A DNA stretch of 64,000 nt from Lentisphaeria bacterium (GCA_017504435.1 JAFVRD010000013.1:1-64000), one strand, 5' to 3'. Positions 26,443 through 42,057 are shown, counted from the first letter of the stretch. Made by a program: numbers and translations. The notes: generated by a model not told the origin, from the letters alone.

Positions 26443-27081
26443 TTACGCCAAACGTCCGATGAAAGCATCGAGCGCATCCTTGCAGAACACCAGTTTCTTG
26501 AAACGGAGCAGCTCATACACATTGACCGTAGCCGCACGGCGCACAATCAAATTCGGGATGTTGCCGGTAGCACAGATGGAAGCTTCATCAAATTCATTCA
26601 GAGAAAGCATGATCGTCTCATCCTGAATTTTCAGATTTTTCAACACTGCGTAGGCATTGCGGGTTTTGTGATCCGGCAAAGCAAATTTGTCCAGAACCAT
26701 CACATCACCTTCTTCAATACGCTCAGCCAAAGCACGTTTCAGAGCCAAAGCCAGAACTTTTTTGTTCATCTTTTTGGCATAGCTGCGGGGCTGGGGTCCG
26801 AAGATAGTACCGCCACCGACCCAAACGGGCGAACGGCTGGAACCGGCACGGGCACCGCCGCGGCCTTTCTGACGCCAGGGTTTGGCACCGCCGCCGCGAA
26901 CCAGTCCGCGGGTCTTGGTGCAAGCGGAACCGGCACGGGCTCCGGCGAGATAGGCGACCACTGCATCATGGACAGCCTGCGTACCTTTATTACTCTCGAT
27001 CACGCTGGCAAGAGCTTCCGGCACGGCGTATTCGCCGATCCGGGCACCGCTGCAATCGAGGATATCCAAAGCTTTAACCAT
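26443..27081 (-). CDS. rplD: Ribosomal protein uL4
   Basis: A 212-residue L4, which reaches into the exit tunnel. The tunnel loop TRGLVRGGGAKPWRQKGRGG is conserved. GAGGAGGA precedes the start. In E. coli L4 represses its own operon; a GC hairpin before rplC here (27812-27832) might relate to such control, but this is not established. Confidence 0.97.
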   Translation of the reverse strand: MVKALDILDCSGARIGEYAVPEALASVIESNKGTQAVHDAVVAYLAGARAGSACTKTRGLVRGGGAKPWRQKGRGGARAGSSRSPVWVGGGTIFGPQPRSYAKKMNKKVLALALKRALAERIEEGDVMVLDKFALPDHKTRNAYAVLKNLKIQDETIMLSLNEFDEASICATGNIPNLIVRRAATVNVYELLRFKKLVFCKDALDAFIGRLA

Positions 27082-27096
27082 TTGTATTTCCTCCTC

Positions 27097-27735
27097 TTAC
27101 TTTGCCGCGGGCTTTTTCAGCGCGCTTTTAACCGTGACAATACCACCGTTGCAGCCGGGGATCGCTCCTTTGACCAGCAGGCAGTTGTCATCAGCCATAA
27201 CACGCACGATCTGCAGATTCTGCACGGTACGGCGGTCATTGCCGTAATGTCCGGGCATTTTTTTGCCTTTATTGACGCGTCCCGGCCATTCGCAGCAGCC
27301 GATAGAACCCGGACGACGCTCCCAGGCACCGCCATGGCTGGCACGACCACCACCGAAGTTCCAGCGTTTTACAACGCCCTGAAAACCACGGCCTTTGGTA
27401 ACGCCGATCACGTCAAGATACTCTCCAGCGGAGAAAATATCAGCTTTGAGGATGGCACCGACTTCGGCTTCCGCACCGCGGATCTCACGGAGGAGCGCGG
27501 GAAGCGTTTCACCGGTGATGCCGGCTTTGGCCAAATGACCCTTGCGGGCTTTGGTCACATTCTTTGCTTTGCGACTGCCGAAACCCAGCTGAATAGCAGA
27601 GTATCCGTCGCGCTCGACAGTTTTGACATCGGTGACGACACAGGGTCCGACTTCGATCACAGTGACCGGAGTCAGCACGCCTTTTTCGTCATAGACCTGA
27701 GTCATGCCGAGCTTTTTACCGATTAAACCTTTCAT
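27097..27735 (-). CDS. rplC: Ribosomal protein uL3
   Basis: A 212-residue L3: MKGLIGKKLGMTQVYDEKG at the start, and the central RWNFGGGRASHGG extension that approaches the peptidyl-transferase centre. AAAGGAGA precedes the ATG. A 120-base gap with a hairpin separates it from rpsJ. Confidence 0.97.
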   Translation of the reverse strand: MKGLIGKKLGMTQVYDEKGVLTPVTVIEVGPCVVTDVKTVERDGYSAIQLGFGSRKAKNVTKARKGHLAKAGITGETLPALLREIRGAEAEVGAILKADIFSAGEYLDVIGVTKGRGFQGVVKRWNFGGGRASHGGAWERRPGSIGCCEWPGRVNKGKKMPGHYGNDRRTVQNLQIVRVMADDNCLLVKGAIPGCNGGIVTVKSALKKPAAK

Positions 27736-27811
27736 TTCTTTCTCCTTTACATTAAATAGAGAAACTTACGATACACGCTCCCAATCGGCCGGGAACGGCG
27801 GTATCTTGAAT

Positions 27812-27832
27812 CGCCGGGCACCCCGCCCGGCG
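27812..27832 (-). other. GC-rich stem-loop in the rpsJ-rplC gap
   Basis: CGCCGGGC pairs with GCCCGGCG over 8 bp with a five-base loop. There is no U-run after it, so it is not an ordinary terminator. The 120-base gap is by far the longest inside this otherwise tight operon, which suggests an mRNA regulatory or processing element. Confidence 0.5.
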
Positions 27833-27855
27833 ACCCCGGAACTTCCAACTTCTGA

Positions 27856-28179
27856 TCAGAAGCCCGTTTTGATTGAGATGTCCACACCTGCGGGAAGGTT
27901 GAGTTTTTTCAACTCATCCACGGTGCGTCCATTCGGATTGACAATGTCCAGCATCCGCTTGTGAGTGCGGATTTCAAACTGTTCCATGGATTTTTTGTCC
28001 ACATGGGGGGAACGGTTGACCGTCCAACGTTCAATGCGGGTAGGAAGCGGAACCGGGCCGGCAACCATTACACCGGTACGTTTCGCGGCTTCGAGAATCT
28101 CATTGACCGACTGATCCAGAATCCGGTGCTCATAAGCCTGCAACCGGATGCGGATACGCTGCGTTTTCGCCGTAGCCAT
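27856..28179 (-). CDS. rpsJ: Ribosomal protein uS10
   Basis: A 107-residue S10 (also the NusE transcription factor): [19 protein letters not shown] at the N-terminus, then [20 protein letters not shown]. It begins two bases after fusA, with GGAG upstream inside fusA, so the str and S10 clusters are joined here without tuf between them. Confidence 0.97.
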   Translation of the reverse strand: MATAKTQRIRIRLQAYEHRILDQSVNEILEAAKRTGVMVAGPVPLPTRIERWTVNRSPHVDKKSMEQFEIRTHKRMLDIVNPNGRTVDELKKLNLPAGVDISIKTGF

Positions 28180-28181
28180 AC

Positions 28182-30284
28182 TTATTTTTTCTCCACGATT
28201 TTATCTTGAATATTTTTCGGAACTTTCTCAAAATGCGCCGGCTCCATCGAGTAGGTCGCACGACCGCGGGAGAGCGAACGGATCGCAGTTGCGTAACCGA
28301 AAAGCTCCGACAGCGGAACATTGGCAAGTACGCGGGTGAAACCATTGTCACCAGCGTTGATCTCAACGATCGTACCACGACGGCTGGTCAAGTCACCGAT
28401 AAGGTCACCCATGTTTTCATCCGGAGTGGTCAATTCAACCTTCATGATCGGCTCGAGCAATTCGATACCGGCCTTTTTGGCAGCATCTTTGAACGCCATG
28501 GAACCGGCGATCTTAAATGCCATTTCAGAGGAGTCGACCGGGTGATAACTTCCGTCAACGATCTCAACTTTGAAGTCCACCAGCGGATAACCGGCAAGCA
28601 CACCGGAAGCAGCGGCTTCACGGATACCGTTTTCGATCGGTTTGATATATTCTTTCGGAATATTACCGCCGACCACCAGGTTTTCAATGGTGATACCGGC
28701 ACCGCGTTCCTGCGGGATCAGGTTGATGATACAGTGACCATACTGACCGCGACCGCCGGACTGACGGACAAATTTGGTATCAGAATTGCTGCTGCCGCAC
28801 AGAGCTTCGCGGTACGCAACCTGCGGAGCACCGGTGTTGGCTTCAACTTTGAATTCACGGATCAAACGATCCAAAATGATTTCCAGATGCAGCTCACCCA
28901 TACCGGAAATAATCGTCTGTCCGGTTTCTTCATTGCTGCTGATGCGGAAAGTCGGGTCTTCATCGGAGAGCGCGATCAAACCTTTGGTCAGTTTATCACG
29001 GTCGCCGGATGATTTCGGCTCAACTGCGATACTGATAACCGGTTCGGGGAAGCTCATGGATTCCAACACGATCGGATCAGTTTCCACACAGATAGTATCA
29101 CCGGTGGTCACATTACGCAGACCGACAGCGGCGGCAATATCACCGGAGAAGATCTCTTCACGCTCTTCACGGCTATTGGCGTGCATCTGAAGCAGACGGC
29201 CCAAACGTTCTTTCTTACCGGTACGCGGGTTCAACACGGTCATACCCTGTTTTGCCACACCGGAATAAATACGGAAGTAGAAAAGTTTTCCCACAAACGG
29301 ATCGCTCATGATCTTGAAGACCAAGGCGGCAAACGGCTGCATATCACCGACGTGACGGGTAATTTCAGCACCGGTAGCCGGGTCGGAACCGACGATATCC
29401 CAAATATCAACCGGACTGGGCAGGTAGTCGACCACAGCGTCAAGCAGCGGCTGAACACCACGGCATTTGAACGCACTGGCAGCGGCAACCGGAACAGCTT
29501 TTGCTTTCAAAGTGGCACGGCGCAAGGCAGCACGAAGAACTTCAACTTCCGGAATTTTATCCTCCAGGAAGCTTTCCATGACTTCATCATCGACCTCGGC
29601 AAGAGTTTCCACGTTGCTGCGGAAAACATTATCGCGGTATTCCTGCAACTCTGCCGGAACTTCACCTTCGGTAATGGTGACACCCTGATCTTTTTCACTG
29701 AAATAGTAAGCTTTATTGGCAAACACATCGATCACGCCCTTGAAATCGGCTTCTTTACCGATCGGCAGAGTGACCGGGATCGGATTTGCCCCGAGCTTGG
29801 AACGGATTTCCGCCACAGCACCATCAAAATCAGCACCGGTACGGTCCATTTTGTTGATCAATGCAACGATAGGCACATTGTATTTCTGAGCCTGACGCCA
29901 TACAGTTTCGGTCTGGGGCTGAACTTTACCAACGGAGCAGAACACTGCGACCGCACCGTCCAGCACGCGCAATGAACGTTCCACTTCAGCAGTAAAGTCC
30001 ACGTGTCCCGGAGTATCAATAATGTTGATACGGTGATTTTTCCAGAAGCAGGTGGTCGCAGCACTGGTAATGGTAATACCGCGTTCGCGTTCCTGTTCCA
30101 TCCAGTCCATAGTGGCGGTACCTTCATGGGTATCACCGATTTTGTAGTTCACACCGCAATAGAACAGGATACGTTCAGTCAAGGTCGTTTTACCGGCATC
30201 AATGTGAGCCATGATACCGATATTGCGCACATTGCGCAACGAAACCTGACGGTTCATTGATTCATGAAATTCTTTGTTGCTCAT
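28182..30284 (-). CDS. fusA: Elongation factor G
   Basis: A 700-residue translocase GTPase. The G1 motif is [13 protein letters not shown]3 is DTPGHVDF and G4 is [10 protein letters not shown]. The five-domain length is normal. It lies 12 bases after rpsG and two bases before rpsJ. Confidence 0.99.
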   Translation of the reverse strand: MSNKEFHESMNRQVSLRNVRNIGIMAHIDAGKTTLTERILFYCGVNYKIGDTHEGTATMDWMEQERERGITITSAATTCFWKNHRINIIDTPGHVDFTAEVERSLRVLDGAVAVFCSVGKVQPQTETVWRQAQKYNVPIVALINKMDRTGADFDGAVAEIRSKLGANPIPVTLPIGKEADFKGVIDVFANKAYYFSEKDQGVTITEGEVPAELQEYRDNVFRSNVETLAEVDDEVMESFLEDKIPEVEVLRAALRRATLKAKAVPVAAASAFKCRGVQPLLDAVVDYLPSPVDIWDIVGSDPATGAEITRHVGDMQPFAALVFKIMSDPFVGKLFYFRIYSGVAKQGMTVLNPRTGKKERLGRLLQMHANSREEREEIFSGDIAAAVGLRNVTTGDTICVETDPIVLESMSFPEPVISIAVEPKSSGDRDKLTKGLIALSDEDPTFRISSNEETGQTIISGMGELHLEIILDRLIREFKVEANTGAPQVAYREALCGSSNSDTKFVRQSGGRGQYGHCIINLIPQERGAGITIENLVVGGNIPKEYIKPIENGIREAAASGVLAGYPLVDFKVEIVDGSYHPVDSSEMAFKIAGSMAFKDAAKKAGIELLEPIMKVELTTPDENMGDLIGDLTSRRGTIVEINAGDNGFTRVLANVPLSELFGYATAIRSLSRGRATYSMEPAHFEKVPKNIQDKIVEKK

Positions 30285-30296
30285 GGCAGCCCCCGA

Positions 30297-30767
30297 TTAC
30301 CAGCGGTAGTGGGCAAAGGCTTTGTTGGCCTGAGCCATTTTGTAGGTATCTTCCTTTTTCTTGACGGAAGAACCGGTATTGTTGAAAGCGTCCAGCAATT
30401 CTCCTGCCAGAGATTCAGTCATGGATTTGCCTTTGCGGCCGCGGGAATAGGTAACGATCCAACGCATCGCCAATGCAACCTGACGTTCCGGATCAACTTC
30501 GACCGGAACCTGGTAGGTGGCACCGCCGACGCGACGGCTTTTGACTTCAAGTTTCGGCTTGACATTCTCAAGTGCCTGAGCAAAAACTTCAATTGCCGGC
30601 ATATCAGCTTTTTTGCTCTGGATCAATTCCAAAGCATCATAAACGATACCTTCAGCAGTGGCTTTTTTACCGCGGGTCATGATCGTATTGATCAGACGGG
30701 CGATCAGCAAGCTGTTGTACTTCACATCGGGAGTAAGCTCCCGTTTGACGACTCTACGTCTTCTCAT
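30297..30767 (-). CDS. rpsG: Ribosomal protein uS7
   Basis: A 156-residue S7, the 16S 3'-domain assembly initiator: [39 protein letters not shown], and [16 protein letters not shown] are conserved. It lies 22 bases after rpsL in the standard rpsL-rpsG-fusA order. Confidence 0.98.
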   Translation of the reverse strand: MRRRRVVKRELTPDVKYNSLLIARLINTIMTRGKKATAEGIVYDALELIQSKKADMPAIEVFAQALENVKPKLEVKSRRVGGATYQVPVEVDPERQVALAMRWIVTYSRGRKGKSMTESLAGELLDAFNNTGSSVKKKEDTYKMAQANKAFAHYRW

Positions 30768-30789
30768 GGCTTTTTATACTCCCAAAAAA

Positions 30790-31194
30790 TTATTTCTTTT
30801 TGCCTTTAGCTTCTTCCTGACCCGGTTTCGGACGTTTGGCACCGTATTTGGAACGGCCCTGACGGCGTTTTTCAACGCCGAGGCTGTCCAAAGAGCCGCG
30901 GACGATATGGTAACGGACACCGGGGAGGTCGCGGACACGACCGCCTTTGACCAGAACCACGGAGTGTTCCTGAAGGTTGTGACCTTCACCGCCGATGTAG
31001 GCAGTGACTTCCTGACCGTTGGTAAGACGGACACGGGCGATTTTACGCAACGCCGAGTTCGGCTTTTTCGGGGTACGGGTCGTTACCTGAAGGCAGACAC
31101 CGCGCCGCTGCGGGCAGGCACTCAAAGCTTTTGATTTGCTTTTCTTCTCTTTTTCTTCGCGTCCAAGACGCACCAGCTGATTGATTGTCGGCAT
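30790..31194 (-). CDS. rpsL: Ribosomal protein uS12
   Basis: A 134-residue S12 of the decoding centre. The conserved loops [20 protein letters not shown] and [20 protein letters not shown] include the Lys and Pro positions known for streptomycin response (KKPNS and GRVRDLPG). A short Lys-rich C-terminal tail (KGKKK) is slightly longer than in E. coli. A promoter candidate lies upstream. Confidence 0.98.
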   Translation of the reverse strand: MPTINQLVRLGREEKEKKSKSKALSACPQRRGVCLQVTTRTPKKPNSALRKIARVRLTNGQEVTAYIGGEGHNLQEHSVVLVKGGRVRDLPGVRYHIVRGSLDSLGVEKRRQGRSKYGAKRPKPGQEEAKGKKK

Positions 31195-31264
31195 GGTAGT
31201 TTCCTGACTTTTTTTTACACTTTTATCTATGTTAACCCAAATACATAATGCATCAAAGACTTAT

Positions 31265-31293
31265 AAAATAACACCAAATCGTGAAATTTTCAA
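31265..31293 (-). promoter_or_regulatory. Candidate promoter of the rpsL/S10 cluster
   Basis: TTGAAA (31288-31293), a 17-base spacer and TATTTT (31265-31270), in the 128-base gap between rpoC and rpsL on the minus strand. No terminator hairpin was seen after rpoC, so this would add to read-through transcription. Confidence 0.55.
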
Positions 31294-31322
31294 ATCTTTT
31301 CCTGAAATTTTATTAAAAAACC

Positions 31323-34300
31323 TCAGATTTCAGCATCAAAACCCTCCAAATCCTCGTCGACGATCAACTCTTTTGCCTCATCGGGAAGCATATCTTCATC
31401 TTCAGCGGCATCGTCGGCATCACGCCATTGTGCTGCGATATCCTCGTAGGAGCGTTCGGCCTCCTGCGCGGGCAGCTCCGGCTCAATCTCAGTACCGAGG
31501 TACTTGAGTTTGAGTGACTGCATTTTCGCCGTACCTGTTCCGGCTGGGATCAGGTGTCCGGTAATGACGTTTTCTTTGAATCCGGCAAGTTTATCAACTT
31601 TTCCGGCAGTAGCAGCCTCGGTCAGGATGCGAGTGGTGTCCTGGAAGCTGGCTGCCGAGATGAAACTCGTGGTTTCCAATGCAGCTTTGGTAATACCAAG
31701 CAGCACGGGATCAGCTTCCGCCGGGCGTTTACCGTTTGCGATGGTTTCACGGTTGACCCGGTTGAATTCCACCCGATCCGGCTGTTCGCCGGTCAGATAT
31801 TCGGTATCGCCCGGATCGGTGATCCGGACTTTCTGCATCATCTGACGGATGATGATCTCAACGTGTTTGTCATTGATTTCCACACCCTGGGTACGGTACA
31901 CCAACTGGATCTCGTCCACCAGGTGGCGCTGCAATTCGTGAATACCACAGACTTCAAGCAGCGCATGCGGCACGATCGAACCTTCAGTAAGTTTCTGTCC
32001 TTTGTGGACATAGTCACCTTTACTGACGACCAGATGTTTGTGCTGCGGGATCGCATTGTGCTCTTCCACCCGGCCGCTGTTCGGATCGCGGATCTCGATC
32101 TGACGTTTATTGCGTGACAATTTATCCACGGTCACAAAACCGTCGATCTTGGCGATTTCAGCCACATCTTTGGGCACACGGGCCTCAAACAACTCGGCAA
32201 TACGCGGCAAACCGCCGGTGATGTCTTTGTTTTTGGCAGACTGACGCGGCACACGCGCTACAACCATACCCGGAGCAACTTTAGCTCCGTCTTTGATCAT
32301 CAGCACCGCACCGGCCGGAAGCGGATAACTGGATAACAGATTATTATCGGCATCCAGCACGGTGATCTGCGGATGCAAATCTTCACGGTGCTCCATAACG
32401 GTTCCCTGGTCACCGCTGCCGCCGCCGCGTTTCTGTTTCTGAATGGTCACGCCATCGACCAGGTCGGTCAAAGAAACAGTACCGCGTTCTTCAATAATGA
32501 TCGGAACATGGTCCGGTTCCCAACGAACGAATATTTCATTCGCTTTGACTTCATCGCCGTCATTTTTATCCAGAACTGAACCGGGTTCCAAATCGTAGCG
32601 TTCCAATTCAGCTTCAACGATCGCATCGGTACCGAAATCGTAAGCCTGCGGCATCATGCCGAGAATTGCAGCTTCGGCATCACGTTTGGCGCGTTCGCGC
32701 TCTTCTGCCGCGGCAGCTTTTTCCGGATCATAGACGATCACGCAACCGTTCTTGTTGACTACAACTATCTGACCTTTCTGATTGACAACGGTACGGACAT
32801 TGAGCAATTTGATCTTACCATTGTTACGGGCAGAAATAACCGGCTGTTTGTAAGCAGCTTGAGCAGTACCGCCGATGTGGAAGGTACGCATGGTCAACTG
32901 AGTACCAGGCTCACCGATGGACTGAGCTGCAATGATACCCAGAGCATCGCCGGGACGGGCTTCACGGTCACTGGCCAGGTTGCGTCCATAGCATTTCACG
33001 CACAAGCCGTGCAATGTTTCGCAGGTCAGCGCAGAACGGATCAAAACTTTCAGGATACCGCGTTTCTCAATGAGTTCAGCGATTTCCGGAGTGAATTCTT
33101 CACCGGCAGCAATAATCAAACGTTTATCACTGTACGCGGGGTCACGGATATCCTGCGCACTGTAACGACCGACCAAACGGTCGCGCAACGGCAGCATGAC
33201 TTCATCACCCTCGGTAATGGCACTTGTCCAGACACCTTTGGTGGTACCGCAATCTTCTTCACGGCAGATGACATCCTGAGCCACGTCCACCAGACGGCGG
33301 GTCATGTAACCGGAGTCCGCAGTTTTCAACGCGGTATCCGCCAAACCTTTACGGGCACCGTGGGTGGAAATAAAGTATTCCAGCACGGACAGACCTTCAC
33401 GGAAGTTGGAGATGATCGGACGTTCGATAATATCGCCGTTGGGTTTCGCCATCAAACCGCGCATACCGGCAAGCTGACGGATCTGATCTTTACTTCCGCG
33501 GGCACCGGAATCCATCATCGCGTAAACCGGGTTGACTTCGCCGCGGCGGCTGGCATCTTCCAGACGTTTGAACAGCTCGTTTGCCACGGTATTGGAAGTC
33601 TGAGTCCAGATATCGATGACTTTTTTGTGACGTTCACCGTCAGTAAGCATACCGTCAGTGTACTGTTTGACAACTTCCGCGATCTGATTACGGGCACTCT
33701 CAATAAGTTCAACTTTTTTCTCCGGAACTTTCAGGTCGGCGACAGAGATCGACAAACCTGCCAGAGTTGAGTGTTTGTAACCGAGATCTTTCAAATCATC
33801 CAGCAATTTGATGGTCGCCTGATGTCCGGCGATCTGATAGGAATCGCGGATCAGACGGCTGAGGTCTTTTTTCTTGGCAACTTTGTTGAAAAATCCAAGC
33901 CGGGGATCCCAGATCTCGTTGAAAAGACAACGGCCGGGGGTCGTCAGAATAAATTTGGATTCTTTATCGCCGTAAAGCGTATCTTTTCCGAAGTCGGGAT
34001 TCGGAATACGTACTGCATCGTGGATTTTGATGAAGCCGGACTGCATTGCAAACAGCACTTCAAAATAATCCCGGTACAGTTTCGCACTCTTGGCCTGCGG
34101 TTCCAGAGTCAGATAATAACTGCCCAGCGTGATATCGTGGGTGGGGGAAACGATCGGCTTACCGTTGGCAGGTGAGAAGATATTGTTCGGAGAAAGCATC
34201 AGCAGCTTGGTCTCCATCTGAGCTTCGTTTGACAACGGCACGTGTACAGCCATCTGGTCACCGTCAAAGTCCGCGTTGTACGCAGTACAGACCAACGGAT

Positions 34301-35660
34301 GCAAACGCAATGCAGAACCATCGATCAACACCGGATCAAATGCCTGAATACTCAGACGGTGCAATGTCGGCGCACGGTTCAGCATCACCGGATGTCCTTT
34401 GGTCACTTCATCCAGAATATCCCAGACCACGGATTCTCCGCGTTCGATCATCTTTTTAGCACCGCGGACAGTGTGAGCATAACCGCGACCTTTGAGATGA
34501 CGGATAATGAACGGTTCAAAGAGGATCATCGCCATCTTTTTAGGCAAACCGCACTGATGGATCTTCAGCTCCGGTCCGACTACGATAACGGAACGTCCGG
34601 AATAATCCACACGTTTACCGAGCAGGTTCTGACGGAAACGGCCCTGTTTACCTTTGAGCATATCAGAAAGACTTTTCAGAGGACGGTTACCGGCGCCGGT
34701 AACGACACGACCGTGACGGCCATTGTCCATCAAAGAGTCAACTGCTTCCTGCAGCATACGTTTTTCGTTGCGGATAATGACTTCCGGAGTATGGATCTGC
34801 AGCAGAGTTTTCAACCGGTTGTTGCGATTGATGACCCGGCGGTAAAGATCGTTGAGGTCACTGGTTGCAAAGCGACCTCCTTCCAACGGCACCAACGGGC
34901 GCAGATCCGGCGGAATAACCGGCAGCACCGACATGATCATGTGCTCCGGACGGGAACCTGATTCAATAAAGCCCTCGACCAGACGGAGACGTTTGGCAAG
35001 TTTTTTACGGATCGCTTTGTTATTGGTGCTTTTCAAACGGAGTTCAAGATCGATCTTGAGTTCATCAAGATTGATATCTTCCAGCAATGCTTTGATTGCC
35101 GGTGCACCCATATCAGCGATAAAGGAATCGCCATAGTTCTGACGGGCTTCCTGATAACTGATCTCATCCAGCACATCACCTTTAGCAAAATCCAGCACGT
35201 CACCCGGATCGATCACGACATATTTTTCGTAATACAGGACATTTTCCAAATCTTTGCCGGTCATTTCCAGCATCAGACCGATGCGGCTGGGCATACATTT
35301 GAAAAACCAGATGTGCGAAACCGGCACAGCCAATTCAATGTGTCCCATGCGTTCACGGCGCACTTTGGACAAAGTAACTTCCACACCGCAGCGGTCGCAG
35401 ATGATTCCTTTGTTTTTGATGCGTTTGTACTTACCGCAATTACACTCCCAGTCGCGAGTCGGTCCGAAAATCTTTTCACAGAAAAGACCGCCTTTTTCCG
35501 GTTTCAGTGAACGGTAGTTGATGGTTTCCGGATTCTTGACCTCGCCATGTGACCAACTCCGGATCACGTCCGGAGAAGCAACGCTGATGGAGATCGCGCC
35601 GAACGAAGTTGAGGGGTCCTGCCCCAGCAACTCCCGATAAGCATAAGTATTGTCGATCAA
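31323..35660 (-). CDS. rpoC: RNA polymerase subunit beta'
   Basis: A 1,445-residue subunit. The N-terminal zinc site is [20 protein letters not shown]. The catalytic Mg2+ loop [12 protein letters not shown] is present. A second zinc cluster begins with the Cys in CREEDCG and includes the later [13 protein letters not shown]. The length is close to that of other PVC bacteria. It lies 27 bases after rpoB. The acidic tail after about residue 1,400 ([20 protein letters not shown]) is typical. Confidence 0.99.
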   Translation of the reverse strand: MIDNTYAYRELLGQDPSTSFGAISISVASPDVIRSWSHGEVKNPETINYRSLKPEKGGLFCEKIFGPTRDWECNCGKYKRIKNKGIICDRCGVEVTLSKVRRERMGHIELAVPVSHIWFFKCMPSRIGLMLEMTGKDLENVLYYEKYVVIDPGDVLDFAKGDVLDEISYQEARQNYGDSFIADMGAPAIKALLEDINLDELKIDLELRLKSTNNKAIRKKLAKRLRLVEGFIESGSRPEHMIMSVLPVIPPDLRPLVPLEGGRFATSDLNDLYRRVINRNNRLKTLLQIHTPEVIIRNEKRMLQEAVDSLMDNGRHGRVVTGAGNRPLKSLSDMLKGKQGRFRQNLLGKRVDYSGRSVIVVGPELKIHQCGLPKKMAMILFEPFIIRHLKGRGYAHTVRGAKKMIERGESVVWDILDEVTKGHPVMLNRAPTLHRLSIQAFDPVLIDGSALRLHPLVCTAYNADFDGDQMAVHVPLSNEAQMETKLLMLSPNNIFSPANGKPIVSPTHDITLGSYYLTLEPQAKSAKLYRDYFEVLFAMQSGFIKIHDAVRIPNPDFGKDTLYGDKESKFILTTPGRCLFNEIWDPRLGFFNKVAKKKDLSRLIRDSYQIAGHQATIKLLDDLKDLGYKHSTLAGLSISVADLKVPEKKVELIESARNQIAEVVKQYTDGMLTDGERHKKVIDIWTQTSNTVANELFKRLEDASRRGEVNPVYAMMDSGARGSKDQIRQLAGMRGLMAKPNGDIIERPIISNFREGLSVLEYFISTHGARKGLADTALKTADSGYMTRRLVDVAQDVICREEDCGTTKGVWTSAITEGDEVMLPLRDRLVGRYSAQDIRDPAYSDKRLIIAAGEEFTPEIAELIEKRGILKVLIRSALTCETLHGLCVKCYGRNLASDREARPGDALGIIAAQSIGEPGTQLTMRTFHIGGTAQAAYKQPVISARNNGKIKLLNVRTVVNQKGQIVVVNKNGCVIVYDPEKAAAAEERERAKRDAEAAILGMMPQAYDFGTDAIVEAELERYDLEPGSVLDKNDGDEVKANEIFVRWEPDHVPIIIEERGTVSLTDLVDGVTIQKQKRGGGSGDQGTVMEHREDLHPQITVLDADNNLLSSYPLPAGAVLMIKDGAKVAPGMVVARVPRQSAKNKDITGGLPRIAELFEARVPKDVAEIAKIDGFVTVDKLSRNKRQIEIRDPNSGRVEEHNAIPQHKHLVVSKGDYVHKGQKLTEGSIVPHALLEVCGIHELQRHLVDEIQLVYRTQGVEINDKHVEIIIRQMMQKVRITDPGDTEYLTGEQPDRVEFNRVNRETIANGKRPAEADPVLLGITKAALETTSFISAASFQDTTRILTEAATAGKVDKLAGFKENVITGHLIPAGTGTAKMQSLKLKYLGTEIEPELPAQEAERSYEDIAAQWRDADDAAEDEDMLPDEAKELIVDEDLEGFDAEI

Positions 35661-35687
35661 GGTAAAACCCTCCCTTGAATATTATTG

Positions 35688-39494
<3,807 letters not shown>

Positions 39495-39901
39495 AATTTT
39501 ACCTTATTCTTAAATGGTTAAAATTTCAGCACAATATATCAAAACAATACCTAACTAACTTATTATCAGTAAGTTAAATATAAAACCAACTATCTTTGCA
39601 CAAAACAACCGATCTCATCAGTCCCATCAATTGGGCAAACGAAATCGGAACCAGCCGGAAAAAGACAAAAAACCACATCTTTTTCCGGAAAATCCGCATC
39701 TCAACCGGCAAAAAACCACACCGGCGGGCGGAAAACAAACTTTTTTACAATAATTTCAGAAAATTTTTCAAAAATCATTGCCGGAATGCCACCCTGACAA
39801 AAAAACCACATCTCTGCGGCACTCCCAACTCCGTGTCTGAAACACGAAACCGCGGCGGACAGGGATTTTCCCTGCCGCCGTGGTGATTATCAAGCGGTAA
39901 A
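39495..39901. promoter_or_regulatory. rplL-rpoB intergenic region
   Basis: 407 bases without a gene. On the minus strand it contains a strong hairpin right after rplL (39850-39883), a second small hairpin (39832-39846), a 10-bp stem CCGGAAAAAG/CTTTTTCCGG (39655-39688), three copies of a GTGGTTTTTTG element, and an inverted repeat TAACTTA/TAAGTTA (39556-39576). In E. coli the same gap holds an attenuator and an RNase III site that set RNA polymerase levels. A similar job here is inferred. Confidence 0.55.
39832..39883 (-). terminator. Tandem stem-loops after rplL (likely partial attenuator)
   Basis: On the minus strand CGGCGG-CAGGG pairs with CCCTG-CCGCCG with one bulge and three outer pairs (39850-39883), followed at once by CGTGT/ACACG (39832-39846). 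There is no U-run directly after either stem. This suggests a processing or partial-termination element between ribosomal-protein and polymerase genes. Confidence 0.55.
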
Positions 39902-40291
39902 TTACTTGATTTCGATCTTGGCACCAGCGCCTTCCAGCGTGGCTTTGATCTTGTCGGCTTCGTCTTTGGCGACACCTTCTTTAACAGCTTTCGGTGCACC
40001 TTCGACCAAGTCTTTGGCTTCTTTCAGGCCGAGACCGGTGATGCCGCGGATCTCTTTGATGACCGCAATTTTCTTGCTGTCTTCGAAGCCAGCGAGAATG
40101 ACATCAAATTCGGTTTTTTCTTCAGCCGGAGCAGCAGCGGCAGCAGCCGGAGCAGCAGCAGCGACAGCCACCGGAGCAGCAGCGCTCACGCCGAGACGCT
40201 CTTCGAGGGTTTTGACCAGTTTGGAAAGCTCCAGGACGGTCATGTTCTCAATGTAGGAAACGAACTCTTCCATTTTGTTTTCTTCGGACAT
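39902..40291 (-). CDS. rplL: Ribosomal protein bL12 (L7/L12)
   Basis: A 129-residue L7/L12 stalk protein. The N-terminal dimerisation helices are followed by an Ala-rich hinge of about 25 residues and the conserved C-terminal factor-binding domain ([27 protein letters not shown]). It lies 21 bases after rplJ. Confidence 0.98.
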   Translation of the reverse strand: MSEENKMEEFVSYIENMTVLELSKLVKTLEERLGVSAAAPVAVAAAAPAAAAAAPAEEKTEFDVILAGFEDSKKIAVIKEIRGITGLGLKEAKDLVEGAPKAVKEGVAKDEADKIKATLEGAGAKIEIK

Positions 40292-40312
40292 CTTAAATGC
40301 CTCCTATGCTTA

Positions 40313-40840
40313 TTAATTGTTCGCGTTCTCAAGTTTGTCTTTATAGGCGTTGACCACGTTAACGATGCTTGCCGCTTTTGCGTTAAGCACAGTGACGAGG
40401 TTGCGCGACGGAGCCTGAAGGACACCGAGCAGCATTGCCTGAAGAACCGGTTTTGCGGGCAGATCAGCCAGCGCACCGACTTCTGCGGCGGACAGCACCG
40501 CGCCATCCATATAACCGCCTTTGGCCTTGACCTGTTCCTGTTTTTTACCGAACTCGACCAGCAGCTTGGCCACAGCGCTGCAGTCGCCATTGCCGAACAC
40601 CATCGCGGTGCTGGCAGTGAGGTCGATCGCCTCAATACCGTTCAATTCCAACTGACCGGCGGCTTTCTTGATCAAAGTATTTTTCATGACCCGGCAATTA
40701 GCACCCTGAGCGGCGAGCTGATTGCGCAATTCAGAAAAGTTCTTGACCGTAAGACCGGCGTAAGAGACGAAATAAACGAAATCGGAATTTTTGACCGCAT
40801 CAACGATCGAATTCACCAAATATTGTTTCTCGATTCTCAT
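40313..40840 (-). CDS. rplJ: Ribosomal protein uL10
   Basis: A 175-residue L10, which anchors the L12 dimers. The N-terminal RNA-binding domain (SDFVYFVSYAGLTVKNFSEL, then the CRVMKNTLIKKA segment) is conserved. Its ATG overlaps the rplA stop by four bases (ATGA). There is thus no room for a separate L10 leader as found in E. coli, so rplJ and rplL depend on the rplK-rplA transcript. Confidence 0.97.
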   Translation of the reverse strand: MRIEKQYLVNSIVDAVKNSDFVYFVSYAGLTVKNFSELRNQLAAQGANCRVMKNTLIKKAAGQLELNGIEAIDLTASTAMVFGNGDCSAVAKLLVEFGKKQEQVKAKGGYMDGAVLSAAEVGALADLPAKPVLQAMLLGVLQAPSRNLVTVLNAKAASIVNVVNAYKDKLENANN

Positions 40841-41541
40841 TTCGCCGCCCTCACCAGTTCCTTGAGGTTGATCTTGAGTCCCGGAGTCATCGTTGCGGAA
40901 ACCGAGCAGGAAATAACATAAGTTCCTTTTGCGGAGACCGGACGCGCTTTCTGAATCGCGTCATTCAGAGCTTCAAAGTTTTCTTTGAGAGCATCTGCAT
41001 CAAATGACAACTTGCCGATCGGCACATGGACACATGCACCACGGTCAGCACGGAATTCAGCACGACCGGCTTTCGCTTCGCGCACCGCTGCACCGACAGC
41101 ATCGGTGACAGTACCGGTTTTGGGGTTCGGCATCAGACCGCGGGGACCGAGCTGACGACCCAAAGGACGGACCATTTTCATAGCTTCCGGGGTGGCAATC
41201 AGGGTATCGAAATCCTGAAAACCATCCTTGATCTGCTGAACCAGATCTTCATAACCGACCACATCGGCACCGGCTTCACGTGCCTCATCCGCCGCAGGAC
41301 CGTCGCAAACCACCGCAACGCGGACAGTTTTACCGGTACCACGGGGCATCGGACAGACACCACGCACAGTCTGATCCGATTTACGCGGATCAATACCGAG
41401 TTTATACGCGACTTCGACGGTCTGATCGAATTTCACTCCGGGCAGAGCCTTGAGCATTCCGATCGCTTCCTCGATGCCGTGGCGCAGCTGCAGATCGCCA
41501 AGCGATTCAAGCTGCTTTTTGTACAGTTTACTTCTACGCAT
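40837..41541 (-). CDS. rplA: Ribosomal protein uL1
   Basis: A 234-residue L1 of the mobile stalk. The start at 41541 ([14 protein letters not shown]) is chosen because GAGGTGG lies 3-9 bases upstream and the length then matches the family; the frame can be extended to 41712, inside rplK, without support. Conserved segments are [35 protein letters not shown] and [13 protein letters not shown]. It overlaps the end of rplK by eight bases. Confidence 0.95.
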   Translation of the reverse strand: MRRSKLYKKQLESLGDLQLRHGIEEAIGMLKALPGVKFDQTVEVAYKLGIDPRKSDQTVRGVCPMPRGTGKTVRVAVVCDGPAADEAREAGADVVGYEDLVQQIKDGFQDFDTLIATPEAMKMVRPLGRQLGPRGLMPNPKTGTVTDAVGAAVREAKAGRAEFRADRGACVHVPIGKLSFDADALKENFEALNDAIQKARPVSAKGTYVISCSVSATMTPGLKINLKELVRAAK

Positions 41542-41962
41542 CGACCACCTCGATTCCCATGCTGCGAGCGGTTCCTTCGATGATGCGCATCGCCGCTTCT
41601 TCGCTCCGGGCGTTGATATCTTCCCGTTTGATCTGAACGATTTCACGGATCTGCTCGCGGGTGATTTTACCCGCTTTTTCGCTGCCGGGTTTCTTGGCAG
41701 CAGACGCGACACCAGCGGCTTTCTTGATCAGAACTGCAGCCGGGGGCGATTTGCAGATGAACGTGAATGACCGATCCTGATAGACCGTGATCACAACCGG
41801 AATAACCGTACCGCTCTGAGCTTGAGTGGCGGCATTGAACTGCTTACAGAACTCCATGATGTTACAGCCTGCGGCACCGAGCGCCGGTCCGATAGGAGGA
41901 GCCGGATTAGCTGCGCCAGCCGGGATCTGCAACCGGATCAAGCCTGTAATCTTCTTTGCCAT
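41534..41962 (-). CDS. rplK: Ribosomal protein uL11
   Basis: A 142-residue L11: [20 protein letters not shown] with the N-terminal Pro-rich factor-binding face, and the C-terminal rRNA-binding domain. The 95-base gap before it has a GTCACGGGAGGAATCC segment that might be an L1-binding leader, but I cannot confirm the fold. Confidence 0.97.
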   Translation of the reverse strand: MAKKITGLIRLQIPAGAANPAPPIGPALGAAGCNIMEFCKQFNAATQAQSGTVIPVVITVYQDRSFTFICKSPPAAVLIKKAAGVASAAKKPGSEKAGKITREQIREIVQIKREDINARSEEAAMRIIEGTARSMGIEVVDA

Positions 41963-42057
41963 GATTACTTCCTTTTCTACGACATCTGTCCGGTCAGGAT
42001 TGACAGGATTCCTCCCGTGACCGATGTCAACACTTTTTTAAAAAGTCCCGAACCCGC

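Noticed and set aside
39595-39886. Plus-strand frame of 96 codons in the rplL-rpoB gap
   Set aside because: It is made of Lys/Pro/His codons from A-rich sequence and hairpin arms, with no start signals; the gap is better explained as regulatory RNA on the other strand.
41542-41712. 57-residue N-terminal extension of L1
   Set aside because: It lies inside rplK in another frame and is Arg/Ser-rich; the Met at 41541 with GAGGTGG gives the normal L1 length.
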